64,000 nt of DNA from Rhodanobacter sp. A1T4. GTDB lineage: Bacteria; Pseudomonadota; Gammaproteobacteria; Xanthomonadales; Rhodanobacteraceae. A program made the position numbers and the translations under genes. Where the stretch lies: contig NZ_JACHCP010000002.1 of NCBI RefSeq assembly GCF_014207185.1, positions 372,001 through 436,000 of the forward strand, in the 5' to 3' direction. Under the pieces are notes generated by a model. That model made no database searches. It had not been told where the DNA came from and saw only the letters and a program-made list of their open reading frames with translations. How positions within the stretch are numbered: position 1 is the first letter of the stretch; the number at the start of each line of letters is the position of its first letter. Below are positions 8,967 to 21,400 of this stretch, piece by piece.

Positions 8967-10082
8967 CTAGGAACTCGTTGGCGATTGTGCGAGCACCGAT
9001 GATCTGTGAGCGCTAGCGTGACGGCGCCCACGATCCCGGAGGTAAAGAAACGGCCTTTCCACCGCGTAGTGGAGAACAGCTCCTGCGGCAAATGCCGCCA
9101 GTGCATACACGATGAAGGTCAAATAGGCGTGGTCTGCAAACCAAGCCGGTAAAAATGCTTCGACCTGCTTGAAGATTGCTTTATGCACCAGGTACACACT
9201 GTAGGAAACAAGCGCAATCCATCGAACGCCAGGCAGACAAAGCCTGGCCAAAAATCCTGCCGGGCTCGCACCGACGATCACAAATGACGCCATCGCCGCA
9301 GCCAGCAGCGGGTAACCGACAACGGCCGCAAGCAACCCCGTCTTGTCCTGGCAGATATAGATTGCTGTGCCAAGCAAGATGATTCCAAGCGGTAAAAACA
9401 AGCTGTTCGCATGTCTACACAACCAGGCCCATGTCACCGGTCGATACACTTCGAGAGTCGCAAGGAACACACCTGCCAGCAGCCCATCAAGGCGGTTATA
9501 GGTCGGATAGTAGATGACCTCGAGGAAGTGCTCCTTACTGTGATACCAAAGTCCCCATCGCAAGAGCATTCCACCCAAAACAATGGCGGCGAAACCCGTC
9601 GCCACAGCCGCTCGTGAATTTCTGCGTGTCAGATACCACGCGATCAGCGGGAAGACCAGATAGAAGTGCTCCTCTACGCAGAGAGACCACGCGTTCGAGA
9701 ATGCCTTCTGGGTGTCGTAGTCGATGAAAAGATTCACCGTATACGTGAGAAATTCCCACAAGGGCGGCAAGCCCCCTTCGCGATTGAATCCGGGCATAAG
9801 GAAGTAAAGGGCCAGGACGACCGAGTACGCAGGAATGATGCGAAAAGTTCTTCGTCGATAGAACGACCAGAAACCGAGAGGCTCCCCTCTGCTGAGTGGC
9901 CGCAAGAGTTGGCCACCAATCAGGTAACCGCTAAGTACGAAAAACAGGTCGACTGCCATCCAGCCAGTATTTTGGATACCAGCAAATCTGGCGCCGAGAC
10001 CGCCAACCAGCCACGAATGAAAGAGCATCACCCAAACGATCGCTGATGCGCGAAGAAAGTCCAAACCTGGTAACCGACGCAT
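8967..10082 (-). CDS. Acyltransferase 3 family membrane protein (OafA/YrhL type)
   Basis: 371 residues starting MRRLPGLDFLRASAIVWVMLFH, the usual start of the family; an ATG 13 codons earlier (10121) is less likely. The first helix carries the conserved LDFLRA and the His in MLFHSW. FFVLSGYLIGGQL and FYRRRTFRIIPAY are further signature blocks, and SLCVEEHFYLVFPL contains the glutamate-histidine pair. About ten hydrophobic segments are present. Members transfer O-acetyl or similar groups to sugars of LPS, exopolysaccharide or peptidoglycan at the inner membrane. The target is unknown, and no polysaccharide genes lie beside it. It follows the secF terminator, so it has its own promoter. Confidence 0.9.
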   Translation of the reverse strand: MRRLPGLDFLRASAIVWVMLFHSWLVGGLGARFAGIQNTGWMAVDLFFVLSGYLIGGQLLRPLSRGEPLGFWSFYRRRTFRIIPAYSVVLALYFLMPGFNREGGLPPLWEFLTYTVNLFIDYDTQKAFSNAWSLCVEEHFYLVFPLIAWYLTRRNSRAAVATGFAAIVLGGMLLRWGLWYHSKEHFLEVIYYPTYNRLDGLLAGVFLATLEVYRPVTWAWLCRHANSLFLPLGIILLGTAIYICQDKTGLLAAVVGYPLLAAAMASFVIVGASPAGFLARLCLPGVRWIALVSYSVYLVHKAIFKQVEAFLPAWFADHAYLTFIVYALAAFAAGAVLHYAVERPFLYLRDRGRRHASAHRSSVLAQSPTSS

Positions 10083-10215
10083 GTATGCACCTGTAGCGAG
10101 CCACGAGGCTACCAAGTGCACCTGGTGGAATCGAGCCCGATGTCGGCGATTGTCATGGCAATTCGGTGGCAGTCACCGTGAATCAGCCTCTATGCGTACG
10201 AGGACTCGGGCGATC

Positions 10216-10254
10216 AAAACAAAAGGCTCATGATTGTCATGAGCCTTTTGTTTT
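10216..10254 (-). terminator. Rho-independent terminator after secF
   Basis: A perfect 18-bp inverted repeat (AAAACAAAAGGCTCATGA, loop of 3) with U-rich ends on both strands lies 66 bp after the secF stop. It ends the tgt-yajC-secDF transcript and would work in both directions. Confidence 0.9.
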
Positions 10255-10319
10255 GCCATTACCTCAGCCGAGTGGCCATAGGCAGATGCCGACTTTCCCG
10301 GCTGATGAAAACGACCGGT

Positions 10320-11282
10320 TTACGGCCGGCGAGCCAGCTCCGGATTTTCACGCGTCACCGGCATCAGATCCTTTTTCGATACACCCAGCCACAGCAGGAT
10401 CGGGCTGGCCACGAAGATCGACGACAGCGTACCGACCAGAATGCCGATCAGCATGGTGACTGCAAAACCGTGCACCGCCGTGCCACCAAAAAAGAACAGC
10501 GCGCCCATGGTGATGCTGGTAAACAATGAGGTGATGATGGTTCGCGATAGCGTGTTGTTGATCGAGCGGTTGAGAATCTCCTCCGGCTCAGCCTTGCGCG
10601 CGAGGCGGAACAGCTCACGGATACGGTCGAACACCACCACCTTGTCGTTGATCGAGTAACCAATCACCGCCAGCACGGAAGCCAGCACGGTCATGTCGAA
10701 CTCGCGCTGCACCAGCGCCAGGATGCCCAGCGTCACCAGCACATCGTGGAACTCGGTGAGAATCGCCGCGAAGGCAAAGCGACGCTCGAAGCGAATGCCC
10801 AGATAGAAGCCGATGCCCAGCACCACGAACAGTGCGGCCCACATGCCGTCGGTGCGCAGCTCCGCACCGACTTCGGCAGTGATGAACTCCTTGCTTTTCA
10901 CCTTCGCGTCCGGACGCGACACCTGCAGCATCTTGATGACGTCGGCGGAGATACGATCGAGATTGACCTTACCGCCGGCTTGAACCGAGGCCGGATCATC
11001 CTTGGGTTGCATGCGGATCGAGACTTCGCGCGTACCGCCAAGGCTCTGCACAACGGGATTCTCTACGCCACCCTTGGCAAGCGCCGTGCGCACATCGTTG
11101 ATCTGCACCGGCTGGTCATAGTCGACAACGAGCGATACGCCGCCGTTGAAGTCCAGGCCGTAGTTGAGGCCCTTGGTCGCGATCAGCGCGATCGAGGCAA
11201 TCATCAAAAAAACCGCAATCGCAATGCTGTACTTGCGCATGCCGAGGAAGTTGATGTTGCTGTTGTGATTGAAAATTTCCAT
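10320..11282 (-). CDS. secF: Protein translocase subunit SecF
   Basis: 320 residues. SecF with SecD and YajC forms the inner-membrane auxiliary complex that uses proton motive force to pull exported proteins through SecYEG. The protein shows the family layout: first helix after NFLGMRKYSIAIAVF, then GLNYGLDFNGGVSLVVDY, a periplasmic domain, and five C-terminal helices including LAVIGYSINDKVVVFDRIRELFR and NNTLSRTIITSLFTSITMGALFFFGG. It starts 9 bp after the secD stop and is the last gene of the operon. Confidence 0.98.
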   Translation of the reverse strand: MEIFNHNSNINFLGMRKYSIAIAVFLMIASIALIATKGLNYGLDFNGGVSLVVDYDQPVQINDVRTALAKGGVENPVVQSLGGTREVSIRMQPKDDPASVQAGGKVNLDRISADVIKMLQVSRPDAKVKSKEFITAEVGAELRTDGMWAALFVVLGIGFYLGIRFERRFAFAAILTEFHDVLVTLGILALVQREFDMTVLASVLAVIGYSINDKVVVFDRIRELFRLARKAEPEEILNRSINNTLSRTIITSLFTSITMGALFFFGGTAVHGFAVTMLIGILVGTLSSIFVASPILLWLGVSKKDLMPVTRENPELARRP

Positions 11283-11291
11283 TGCGATTCC

Positions 11292-13184
11292 TCAGACCGA
11301 CAGCGTCTTGAGCTTGCGGTGGCCGTGGATCAGCGCGGTAAACGCGTGGGTCAGCGTTACCGAGGTGAACAGCGAAGTCAGGATGCCGATCATCAGGGTC
11401 ACACCGAAACCCTTGATCGCGCCGGTACCCATCGTGGTCAGCGCCAGCGCGGCAATCAGGTGGGTGACGTTGGCATCGAGAATCGTGGCCCAGGCCTTTT
11501 CGTAACCGGCGCGAATCGACGCATGCGGACTGGAACCATTGCGCAGCTCCTCACGAATGCGTTCGCAGATTAACACGTTCGCATCAATGGCCATACCGAG
11601 CGTCAGCACGATACCAGCGATACCAGGCATCGTTAATGTGACACCGATCAGCGACATCACTGCGACCAGGATCACCAGATTGAAGAACAGCGCGATGTCA
11701 GCCACCAAGCCAAACAGCTTGTAGTAAATCGCCGCCGCCAGCAGCACCAGGCCCAGGCCCAGCATCACCGCACTAAAGCCCTTGTTGATATTGTCGGCAC
11801 CCAGGCTGGCGCCGATCACACCCTCTTCGACGATATCGACCGGTGCCGCCAGCGCGCCGCCCTTGAGCAACAGGGCGAGATCGGAAGCATCCTTCAAGCT
11901 GGCAAGACCGTTGGTTTCGAACTGACGGCTGAAAGGGCTGGAGATCGTCGCGTCATTGATCACCGACTCGGTGTCCTTGGACGTACGTACTTCCTTGCCA
12001 TCGACGATCTTGGTATCGGTGACGCGCTCCACGTAAACCACGGCCATCGGCTTGCCGACGTTGGCGTTGGTGAAGTCGCCCATCTTCTTGGCACCCGCGG
12101 CATTCAGGGTCACGCTGACATTCGGCGTGCCGTTGCGTGTATCGGTACCCGACGAGGCATCGACCAGCTGGCTGCCGGTGACGATCACGCGCTTGCTGAC
12201 CAGCACCGGTGTGCGTGTATCACGCATGTAATAGAGGTTGGCGTCCGGCGGGATATTGCCGGTGCTGGCCGCCTCCTGCGCCCGCGGGTCGCCGGCGTAG
12301 CCAATGCCTGCGCGGTATTCCAGCGTAGCGGTGGCGCCGATCAGCTTTTTGGCTTCGGTCGCATCTTGCACGCCGGCCAGTTCGACCACGATGCGGCTAT
12401 CGCCCTGCTGCTGGATCAAAGGCTCTGACACACCGAGCGCATTGATGCGGTTGCGCAAGGTACTCAGGTTCTGCGTGATGGCATCGCGTGCAAGCTGACG
12501 CAGCTTGTCCGGCTTGACCACGACGTTGAGCAGAAAACGATCACCGGTGCTGGTGCCGTTGGCTACATTGAGGTCAGTGAATTCATTGGCAATCGCATCG
12601 GATGCCTTGCTGCGGTCGTCCGCCGAACGCAGGATCACGGCAATGCCCTGCCCGGCTACCGGATTACGTGCGACCGACTCATAACGGATATTTTTCTGCT
12701 GCAGCAAGACGCGAATATCATCCGCGTAGCTGGTTTCCTGCTTGTCGGCCACGCCACTCTGATCGACCTGCATCAGAAAGTGCACGCCGCCCTGCAGATC
12801 GAGGCCCAATGGCATTGACCGGGCGCCAATCGCGCGCAGCCAGCCCGGTACGGTGGACTGCAGTTTGAACGCGGTGGAATAACCGTCACCGAGCGCCGCC
12901 TTGATCGCATCGGCGGCACTCTTCTGCGTGTCACCATTGGTGAAGGTGGCGATCAGGTTGTCGCCCTGCACGCTCACATTGGTGGCCGCGATGTGCTGCG
13001 CGGTGAGCGCGGTGGTTACCTTCTGCTGAATCGACTGATCGATCGGCGCGCTGCCGCGGTTGGCGCTGACCTGCACGGCGGCCACCGGGAAAAAAGCGTT
13101 CGGCAAGGCATAGAGGATGCCGAACAACATCACTATCGCGACCAGCGCGTACTTCCAGCGGGGAAAATCACTCATGCCTTGCAT
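11292..13184 (-). CDS. secD: Protein translocase subunit SecD
   Basis: 630 residues from 13184 (MQGMSDFPRWKY); the ATG at 13175 giving MSDFPRWKYALV matches homologues about as well, and no clear ribosome-binding site separates them. A first transmembrane helix (KYALVAIVMLFGILYALP) is followed by a large periplasmic P1 region with LGLDLQGGVHFLMQVD and LRNRINALGVSEPLIQQQG. Five C-terminal helices follow, with TLGMAIDANVLICERIREELR carrying the conserved Asp needed for proton coupling. The length is typical. It lies between yajC and secF. Confidence 0.98.
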   Translation of the reverse strand: MQGMSDFPRWKYALVAIVMLFGILYALPNAFFPVAAVQVSANRGSAPIDQSIQQKVTTALTAQHIAATNVSVQGDNLIATFTNGDTQKSAADAIKAALGDGYSTAFKLQSTVPGWLRAIGARSMPLGLDLQGGVHFLMQVDQSGVADKQETSYADDIRVLLQQKNIRYESVARNPVAGQGIAVILRSADDRSKASDAIANEFTDLNVANGTSTGDRFLLNVVVKPDKLRQLARDAITQNLSTLRNRINALGVSEPLIQQQGDSRIVVELAGVQDATEAKKLIGATATLEYRAGIGYAGDPRAQEAASTGNIPPDANLYYMRDTRTPVLVSKRVIVTGSQLVDASSGTDTRNGTPNVSVTLNAAGAKKMGDFTNANVGKPMAVVYVERVTDTKIVDGKEVRTSKDTESVINDATISSPFSRQFETNGLASLKDASDLALLLKGGALAAPVDIVEEGVIGASLGADNINKGFSAVMLGLGLVLLAAAIYYKLFGLVADIALFFNLVILVAVMSLIGVTLTMPGIAGIVLTLGMAIDANVLICERIREELRNGSSPHASIRAGYEKAWATILDANVTHLIAALALTTMGTGAIKGFGVTLMIGILTSLFTSVTLTHAFTALIHGHRKLKTLSV

Positions 13185-13286
13185 CCATCAGAACCGCAGT
13201 GAAAAGCCTGCGGTGTTAGCGAGAATCGGTAGTATCCCGTGAAAAGCAGCCCCAAAGCGGCCGAGCCGACGCCCGGTGTCCGCCGA

Positions 13287-13619
13287 TCAGACGGACTTCA
13301 ACGAGCCCTTGGGCAACACCTGCGAGACCGAACCCTTTTGCACCTTGACCACCACATTGGTGGCAATTTCTACACTGATGAAGGTCTCGCCCACTTCGTC
13401 GATGCGCCCGGCGATACCGCCGTTGGTCACCACTTCGTCGCCCTTGGCCAACGCGGACAGCATGGTGCGCAGCTCTTTCTGGCGCTTCATCTGCGGGCGA
13501 ATCATCAGAAAATAGAACACGCCAAACAGCACGATGATCGGAAGAAAAGTCAGGATAGGATTGCCGCCTTGGGCACCTGCAGCAGCCTGGGCAAGCACGA
13601 ACGGGATCGAAAAAGTCAT
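13287..13619 (-). CDS. yajC: Preprotein translocase subunit YajC
   Basis: 110 residues from ATG 13619 (MTFSIPFVLAQ); the preceding in-frame codons to 13634 are unlikely. A single membrane helix, FLPIIVLFGVFYFLMIRPQ, is followed by KRQKELRTMLSALAKGDEVVTNGGIAGRI, the classical YajC signature. It is the accessory subunit of the SecDF complex. The gene lies about 260 bp after tgt and about 100 bp before secD. Confidence 0.97.
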   Translation of the reverse strand: MTFSIPFVLAQAAAGAQGGNPILTFLPIIVLFGVFYFLMIRPQMKRQKELRTMLSALAKGDEVVTNGGIAGRIDEVGETFISVEIATNVVVKVQKGSVSQVLPKGSLKSV

Positions 13620-13875
13620 CGGGGTGTCTCGCAAGTGGTGGCGCAGCCTGAGAAATCAGCTACCGCCCGGTCAAAGATCAACGATTATGCCATGCACCCC
13701 CCAGCCGTGCACGGCTGCCCCGACTCGAGTTGGCCTGGGCGCCCGCTCTTACTGAGGGTGCAGGCGCCGCATTGCAAGTCCATGTCGAGCCGGACCAACC
13801 CCGTTTTCTGTAACCCGTCAGACAGGCAGAGGTTCGAGACGCGCGTCGAACTGGCCCGCGCCAGACGGTAGCACG
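13620..13875. other. Gene-free gap between tgt and yajC
   Basis: 256 bp within the operon. It contains a short direct repeat (AGACGGTAGC at 13863 and 13877, the second overlapping the tgt end) and GC-rich sequence around 13700-13760, but no ORF with family support and no clear terminator. Confidence 0.4.
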
Positions 13876-15475
<1,600 letters not shown>

Positions 15476-18400
15476 ATGTATCCGCATCGTCTTGATCGTG
15501 TTCGTCGGAATTCGCTGGCCAAGGGAATCTTTCTGGCCCTGGCGCCGATTTTAGTGACGCCCTTTTTAACCGGCACGGCTTATGCGGCCTGTACGACGGC
15601 AAGTCCCGTCATTACCTGCGCGACCGGATCCAATACCAATAATGTCAGCAGCAACATCAATAACGTCACGGTAAACGTGCAGACCGGCGCCGTAGTCAGT
15701 GTGCCGCCCCTGCTTGGCGGCACGGCCATGACGTTGAGCGGCAATGGCATCACCCTGAACAATCAGGGCTCGATCGACCCAACCATCAACGGCGGCCTCA
15801 GCCTTGCAGCCAGCGGCGCCGTACTCGGCAATAGTTCCGGCAACCTGATCACGGTCAACAACCTGGCCGGTGGGTCGATCAACGGATTGTTCAACATCGC
15901 TTCCTTGTTCGGCTTTGGCGGCCAGGCGCTGGTGACGCAAAATGGTACCGGCGGCGTCAGCACCATCAACAACAGCGGCACGATCGGCATGTCGATCTTC
16001 GGCGGCCTCGGGTCGACAGCCGATGCGACCGCTGTCATCTCCTATGGCGGCGGCCAGACCAATTTCACCAACAATACTGGCGCCACGATAACCGGTCGCA
16101 TCGGCTTCGGCACCACCACGGCGGCGGGCGGCAACACCTTTCTTAATGCCGGCACCATCAATGGCAGCGTGTACCTGGGCGATACCGTCAACGGTAATAC
16201 CTTCACTGCGGTATCCGGCTCGAGCGTCAATGCTGTCGGCACCGCCGGCGCTGGCACCGTGAGCAGCGTCAACGTGAAACTGGCTGCTGCAGGCGTCGTC
16301 GACGCAGGCACCGGCACCGGCAACCAGCTGGAGCTGCAGAACTCAACCACCGGCCCTGGTTCGGGCACGGGCGGCACGGTGACCACGATTTCCGCCACGA
16401 ACTATCTGGGCTTCCAGCACCTCACCGTCAATAGCGGTACCTGGAACCTGCAGGGCGCCGTGGTCAGCGCCGACACCACGCTCAACGACGGCCTGGTCAA
16501 TTTCGACAATGCCGGCGCCTTCGGCAGCGGCATCTTCAACGTCAACGGCGGCGCGATCGCAGCCTCCATCGCCGGCCTGTCGCTGGCTAACAACTTCTCA
16601 CTGAACATCGGCAACCTCACGCTCGGCGGCAGCAATGCCTTCTCGTTGAGCGGCGTCCTATCGGGCACCGGCGGGCTGGCGGTCACGAATACAGGCGTGG
16701 TGACGCTGGGTGGCGCCAACCTGTTCAGTGGTGGCGTCGCCCTGAATGCCGGCGGCCTGTTGCTGGGCAATGCCGGGGCACTGGGCAGTGGCAACCTGAG
16801 CGTGGGCGGTACCGCCACGCTGGATACCAGTGGCGCGTTCAACCTCGCCAACAATATCGTCGTCAATGGCGGCGGTTCGTTGAATCTCCTGGGCAGCAAT
16901 ACGCTGGGGCTCAACGGCATACTGTCCGGTGCAGGCAATTTGACCAAGAGCGGCGCCGGCACGCTGACCTTGAACGGCGCCGACAGTCTCAGCGGCAGCT
17001 TCTCCATTAATGGCGGCTCACTGGCGCTGGGTGCGGGCGGAAGTCTTTCGCCAACCGGCGCGATCGATCTCGCGGCGGGCACCAGCCTGGATCTTTCGCT
17101 GGCTGCCAACCAGACCATCGGTTCACTGGGTGGTCTTGGCGGTTCCGTCAATCTCGGCGCGACCACCTTGACCTTGGGCGGCTTAGGCAATACCAGCTAT
17201 GCCGGCACCCTCCTCGGCAGCGGTGGCCTGATCAAACTCGGTACGGGTATCCAGACCCTCTCGGGTGCCAATACCTTCAGCGGCGGCTTTGCGCTGAACG
17301 GCGGCGGCCTGCTGCTGGGCAATGCCGGCGCCCTGGGCACTGGCGCGCTTGGCGTCGGTGGCGCGGTCAGTCTGGATGGCACCCTGTCCCTTACGTTGGC
17401 CAACAACGTAACGCTCGGCACGGGTGGCTCGCTGGATCTGCTTGGTGGCCAAGCGCTCACGTTCAACGGCGTGCTCTCCGGCACCGGCAGCCTGATCAAG
17501 GATGGTACTGCGTTGCTGACCTTGAACGGCGCCAACACCTTCACCAGCGGCCTGAACTTGAACGCGGGCGGCCTGTTGCTGGGCAATAACGCGGCACTCG
17601 GCACCGGCACACTGAACGTGGGCGGCACAGCCACTTTGGACGGCAGTCTTGCACTCAATCTCGGCAATAACATCAATCTCGGTGCAGGTGGTTCGCTGAA
17701 TATTCTCGGCGGCCAGCCGCTGACCTTGGGCGGCGTATTGTCGGGCGGCGGTGGCCTGATCAAGAGTGGTGCCTCGCTGTTGACCTTGAACGGCGCCAAC
17801 ACCTTCACTGGCGGTCTGAATATCGGTGCAGGCACGGTGGCTTTGGGCCTTGGCGGCAGTCTGGCGGCGAACGGCGCAGTGAACCTCAGTGGCGCCGGCG
17901 CCGGCTTCGATATCTCTGCTGGCGGCAACCAGACCATCGGCGCGCTCTACGGCATTGCTGGCAGCAGCATCACGCTGGGTGCAAACGCGCTCAGTTTTGG
18001 CGACGCCACCAATCAGAGCTTCGGCGGCATCATCGGTGGTATCGGCTCGCTGGTAAAACTGGGCACAGGGGTGGAAACACTTAGTGGTGCCAATACCTTC
18101 AGCGGCGGCTTGAACCTCAATGCCGGTGGCTTGCTGCTCGGCAATAACGCCGCGCTAGGTACGGGCGCGTTGAACGTCGGCGGTGCGGCCACCTTAGACG
18201 GCAGCCTGGCGCTCAATCTCGGCAACAACATCAATCTCGGGGCGGGTGGTTCGCTGGATCTGCTCGGCGGCCAGGCACTCACGTTGAACGGGGTGCTCTC
18301 CGGCACCGGCAACCTGATCAAGGATGGCGCGTCGACCCTCAGCTTGAACGGTGCCAATACCTTCAGCGGCGGTTTGAACCTCAATGCCGGCGGCCTGCTG

Positions 18401-21400
18401 CTTGGCAACAATGCAGCCTTGGGCACGGGTGCGTTGAGCGTCGGTGGCGCGGCCACGTTAGACGGTAGCGTGGCCCTCAACCTCGGCAACAACATCAATC
18501 TCGGGGCGGGCGGTTCGCTGGATCTCCTTGGCGGTCAGGCGCTCACCTTGAACGGGGTGCTCTCCGGCACCGGCAGCCTGATCAAGGATGGCGCGTCGAC
18601 CCTGAGCTTGAACGGTGCCAATACCTTCAGCGGTGGTTTGAACCTCAATGCCGGCGGTCTGCTGCTCGGCAATAACGCTGCGCTAGGTACGGGCGCGTTG
18701 AACGTCGGTGGCGCGGCCACGTTAGACGGCAGCCTGGCGCTCAATCTCGGCAACAACATCAATCTCGGGGCAGGCGGTTCGCTGGATCTCCTTGGCGGCC
18801 AGGCGCTCACCTTGAACGGTGTGCTCTCTGGCACCGGCAGTCTGATCAAAAGCGGTGCCTCGCTGTTGACTTTGACCGGTGCGAACACCTTCAGCGGCGG
18901 CTTGAACCTCAACGCCGGTGGCCTGCTGCTCGGCAATAACGCCGCGCTTGGTACGGGCGCGTTGAACGTCGGCGGCGCGGCCACGTTAGACGGTAGCGTG
19001 GCCCTCAATCTCGGCAACAACATCAATCTCGGGGCCGGCGGTTCGCTGGATCTCCTTGGCGGTCAGGCGCTCACCTTGAACGGGGTGCTCTCCGGCACCG
19101 GCAGCCTGATCAAGGATGGCGCGTCGACCCTCAGCTTGAACGGTGCCAATACCTTCAGTGGTGGTTTGAACCTCAATGCAGGCGGTCTGCTGCTCGGCAA
19201 TAACGCCGCGCTAGGTACGGGCGCGTTGAACGTCGGCGGTGCGGCCACCTTAGACGGCAGCCTGGCGCTCAATCTCGGCAACAACATCAATCTCGGGGCC
19301 GGCGGTTCGCTGGATCTGCTCGGCGGCCAAGCAGTCACGTTGAACGGTGTGCTCGCCGGCACCGGCAGTCTGATCAAAAGCGGTGCATCGCTGTTGACTT
19401 TGACCGGTGCGAACACCTTCAGCGGCGGCTTGAACCTCAACGCCGGTGGCCTGCTGCTCGGCAATAACGCCGCGCTTGGTACGGGCGCGTTGAACGTCGG
19501 TGGCGCGGCCACGTTAGACGGCAGCCTTGCCCTCAATCTCGGCAACAACATCAATCTCGGGGCGGGTGGTTCGCTGGATCTGCTCGGCGGCCAGGCACTC
19601 ACGTTGAACGGGGTGCTCGCCGGCACCGGCAGCCTGATCAAGGATGGCGCGTCGACCCTCAGCTTGAACGGTGCCAATACCTTCAGTGGCGGTTTGAACC
19701 TCAATGCCGGCGGCCTGCTGCTTGGCAACAATGCAGCCTTGGGCACGGGTGCGTTGAGCGTCGGTGGCGCGGCCACGTTAGACGGTAGCGTGGCCCTCAA
19801 TCTCGGCAACAACATCAATCTCGGGGCCGGCGGTTCGCTGGATCTGCTCGGCGGCCAAGCAGTCACGTTGAACGGTGTGCTCGCCGGCACCGGCAGTCTG
19901 ATCAAAAGCGGTGCATCGCTGTTGACTTTGACCGGTGCGAACACCTTCAGCGGCGGCTTGAACCTCAACGCCGGTGGCCTGCTGCTCGGCAATAACGCCG
20001 CGCTAGGTACGGGCGCGTTGAACGTCGGTGGCGCGGCCACGTTAGACGGCAGCCTTGCCCTCAATCTCGGCAACAACATCAATCTCGGGGTGGGTGGTTC
20101 GCTGGATCTGCTCGGCGGCCAAGCAGTCACGTTGAACGGTGTGCTCGCCGGCACCGGCAGTCTGATCAAAAGCGGTGCCTCGCTGTTGACTTTGACCGGT
20201 GCGAACACCTTCAGCGGTGGCTTGAACCTCAATGCCGGCGGCCTGCTGCTCGGCAATAACGCCGCGCTAGGTACGGGCGCGTTGAACGTCGGCGGCGCGG
20301 CCACGTTAGACGGTAGCGTGGCCCTCAATCTCGGCAACAACATCAATCTCGGGGCCGGCGGTTCGCTGGATCTCCTTGGCGGTCAGGCGCTCACCTTGAA
20401 CGGGGTGCTCTCCGGCACCGGCAGCCTGATCAAGGATGGCGCGTCGACCCTGAGCTTGAACGGTGCCAATACCTTCAGTGGTGGTTTGAACCTCAATGCA
20501 GGCGGTCTGCTGCTCGGCAATAACGCCGCGCTAGGTACGGGCGCGTTGAACGTCGGCGGTGCGGCCACCTTAGACGGCAGCCTGGCGCTCAATCTCGGCA
20601 ACAACATCAATCTCGGGGCCGGCGGTTCGCTGGATCTGCTCGGCGGCCAAGCAGTCACGTTGAACGGTGTGCTCGCCGGCACCGGCAGTCTGATCAAAAG
20701 CGGTGCATCGCTATTGACGTTGACCGGTGCGAACACGTTCACCGGCGGCCTGACGATCGGTGACGGTACGCTGGCGCTGGGCGCCGGCGGTAGTCTGGCA
20801 GCAACCGGCGCGGTGAATCTCAGCGGTGCTGGTGCTGGCTTTGATATCTCCGCCGGCGGCAATCAAACCATCGGCGATCTGTCCGGCATCGCCGGCAGCA
20901 ACGTTTCCCTGGGCGCCAACACGCTCACTTTTGGCGGCGTGACCAATCAGGACTTCGGCGGCATCATCGGTGGCACCGGTGGCCTGATCAAACAAGGCAG
21001 CGGCACCGAAACACTGAGCGGTGCCAATACCTTCACCGGCGGTCTGACGATCGGTGACGGTACGCTGGCGCTGGGCGCCGGCGGCAGCCTGGCCGCCAAC
21101 GGCGCCGTCAATTTGAGTGGTGCCGGCGCCACCTTCGATATCTCTGCCGGCGGCAATCAGGCGATCGGTGCTCTCTCCGGCGTCGCCGGCAGCAATCTTG
21201 CGCTGGGTGGCAATTCGCTGACCTTGAACGGCATCGGCAACGCCAGCTTCGACGGCGTGATCGCCGGCACCGGCGGCCTGATCAAGAACGGCTCTGGCAC
21301 TCAAACGCTTGATGGCGCCAATACGTTCAGCGGCGGCGTCAATCTCAACGCCGGTGGTCTGATCGTCGGCAACAACAGCGCGCTCGGCAGCGGCGTACTC

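Noticed and set aside
18086..20725. Regular repeats that might be taken for a CRISPR array
   Set aside because: The units are 264 bp with no unique spacers, are in frame with a coding sequence, and there are no cas genes.
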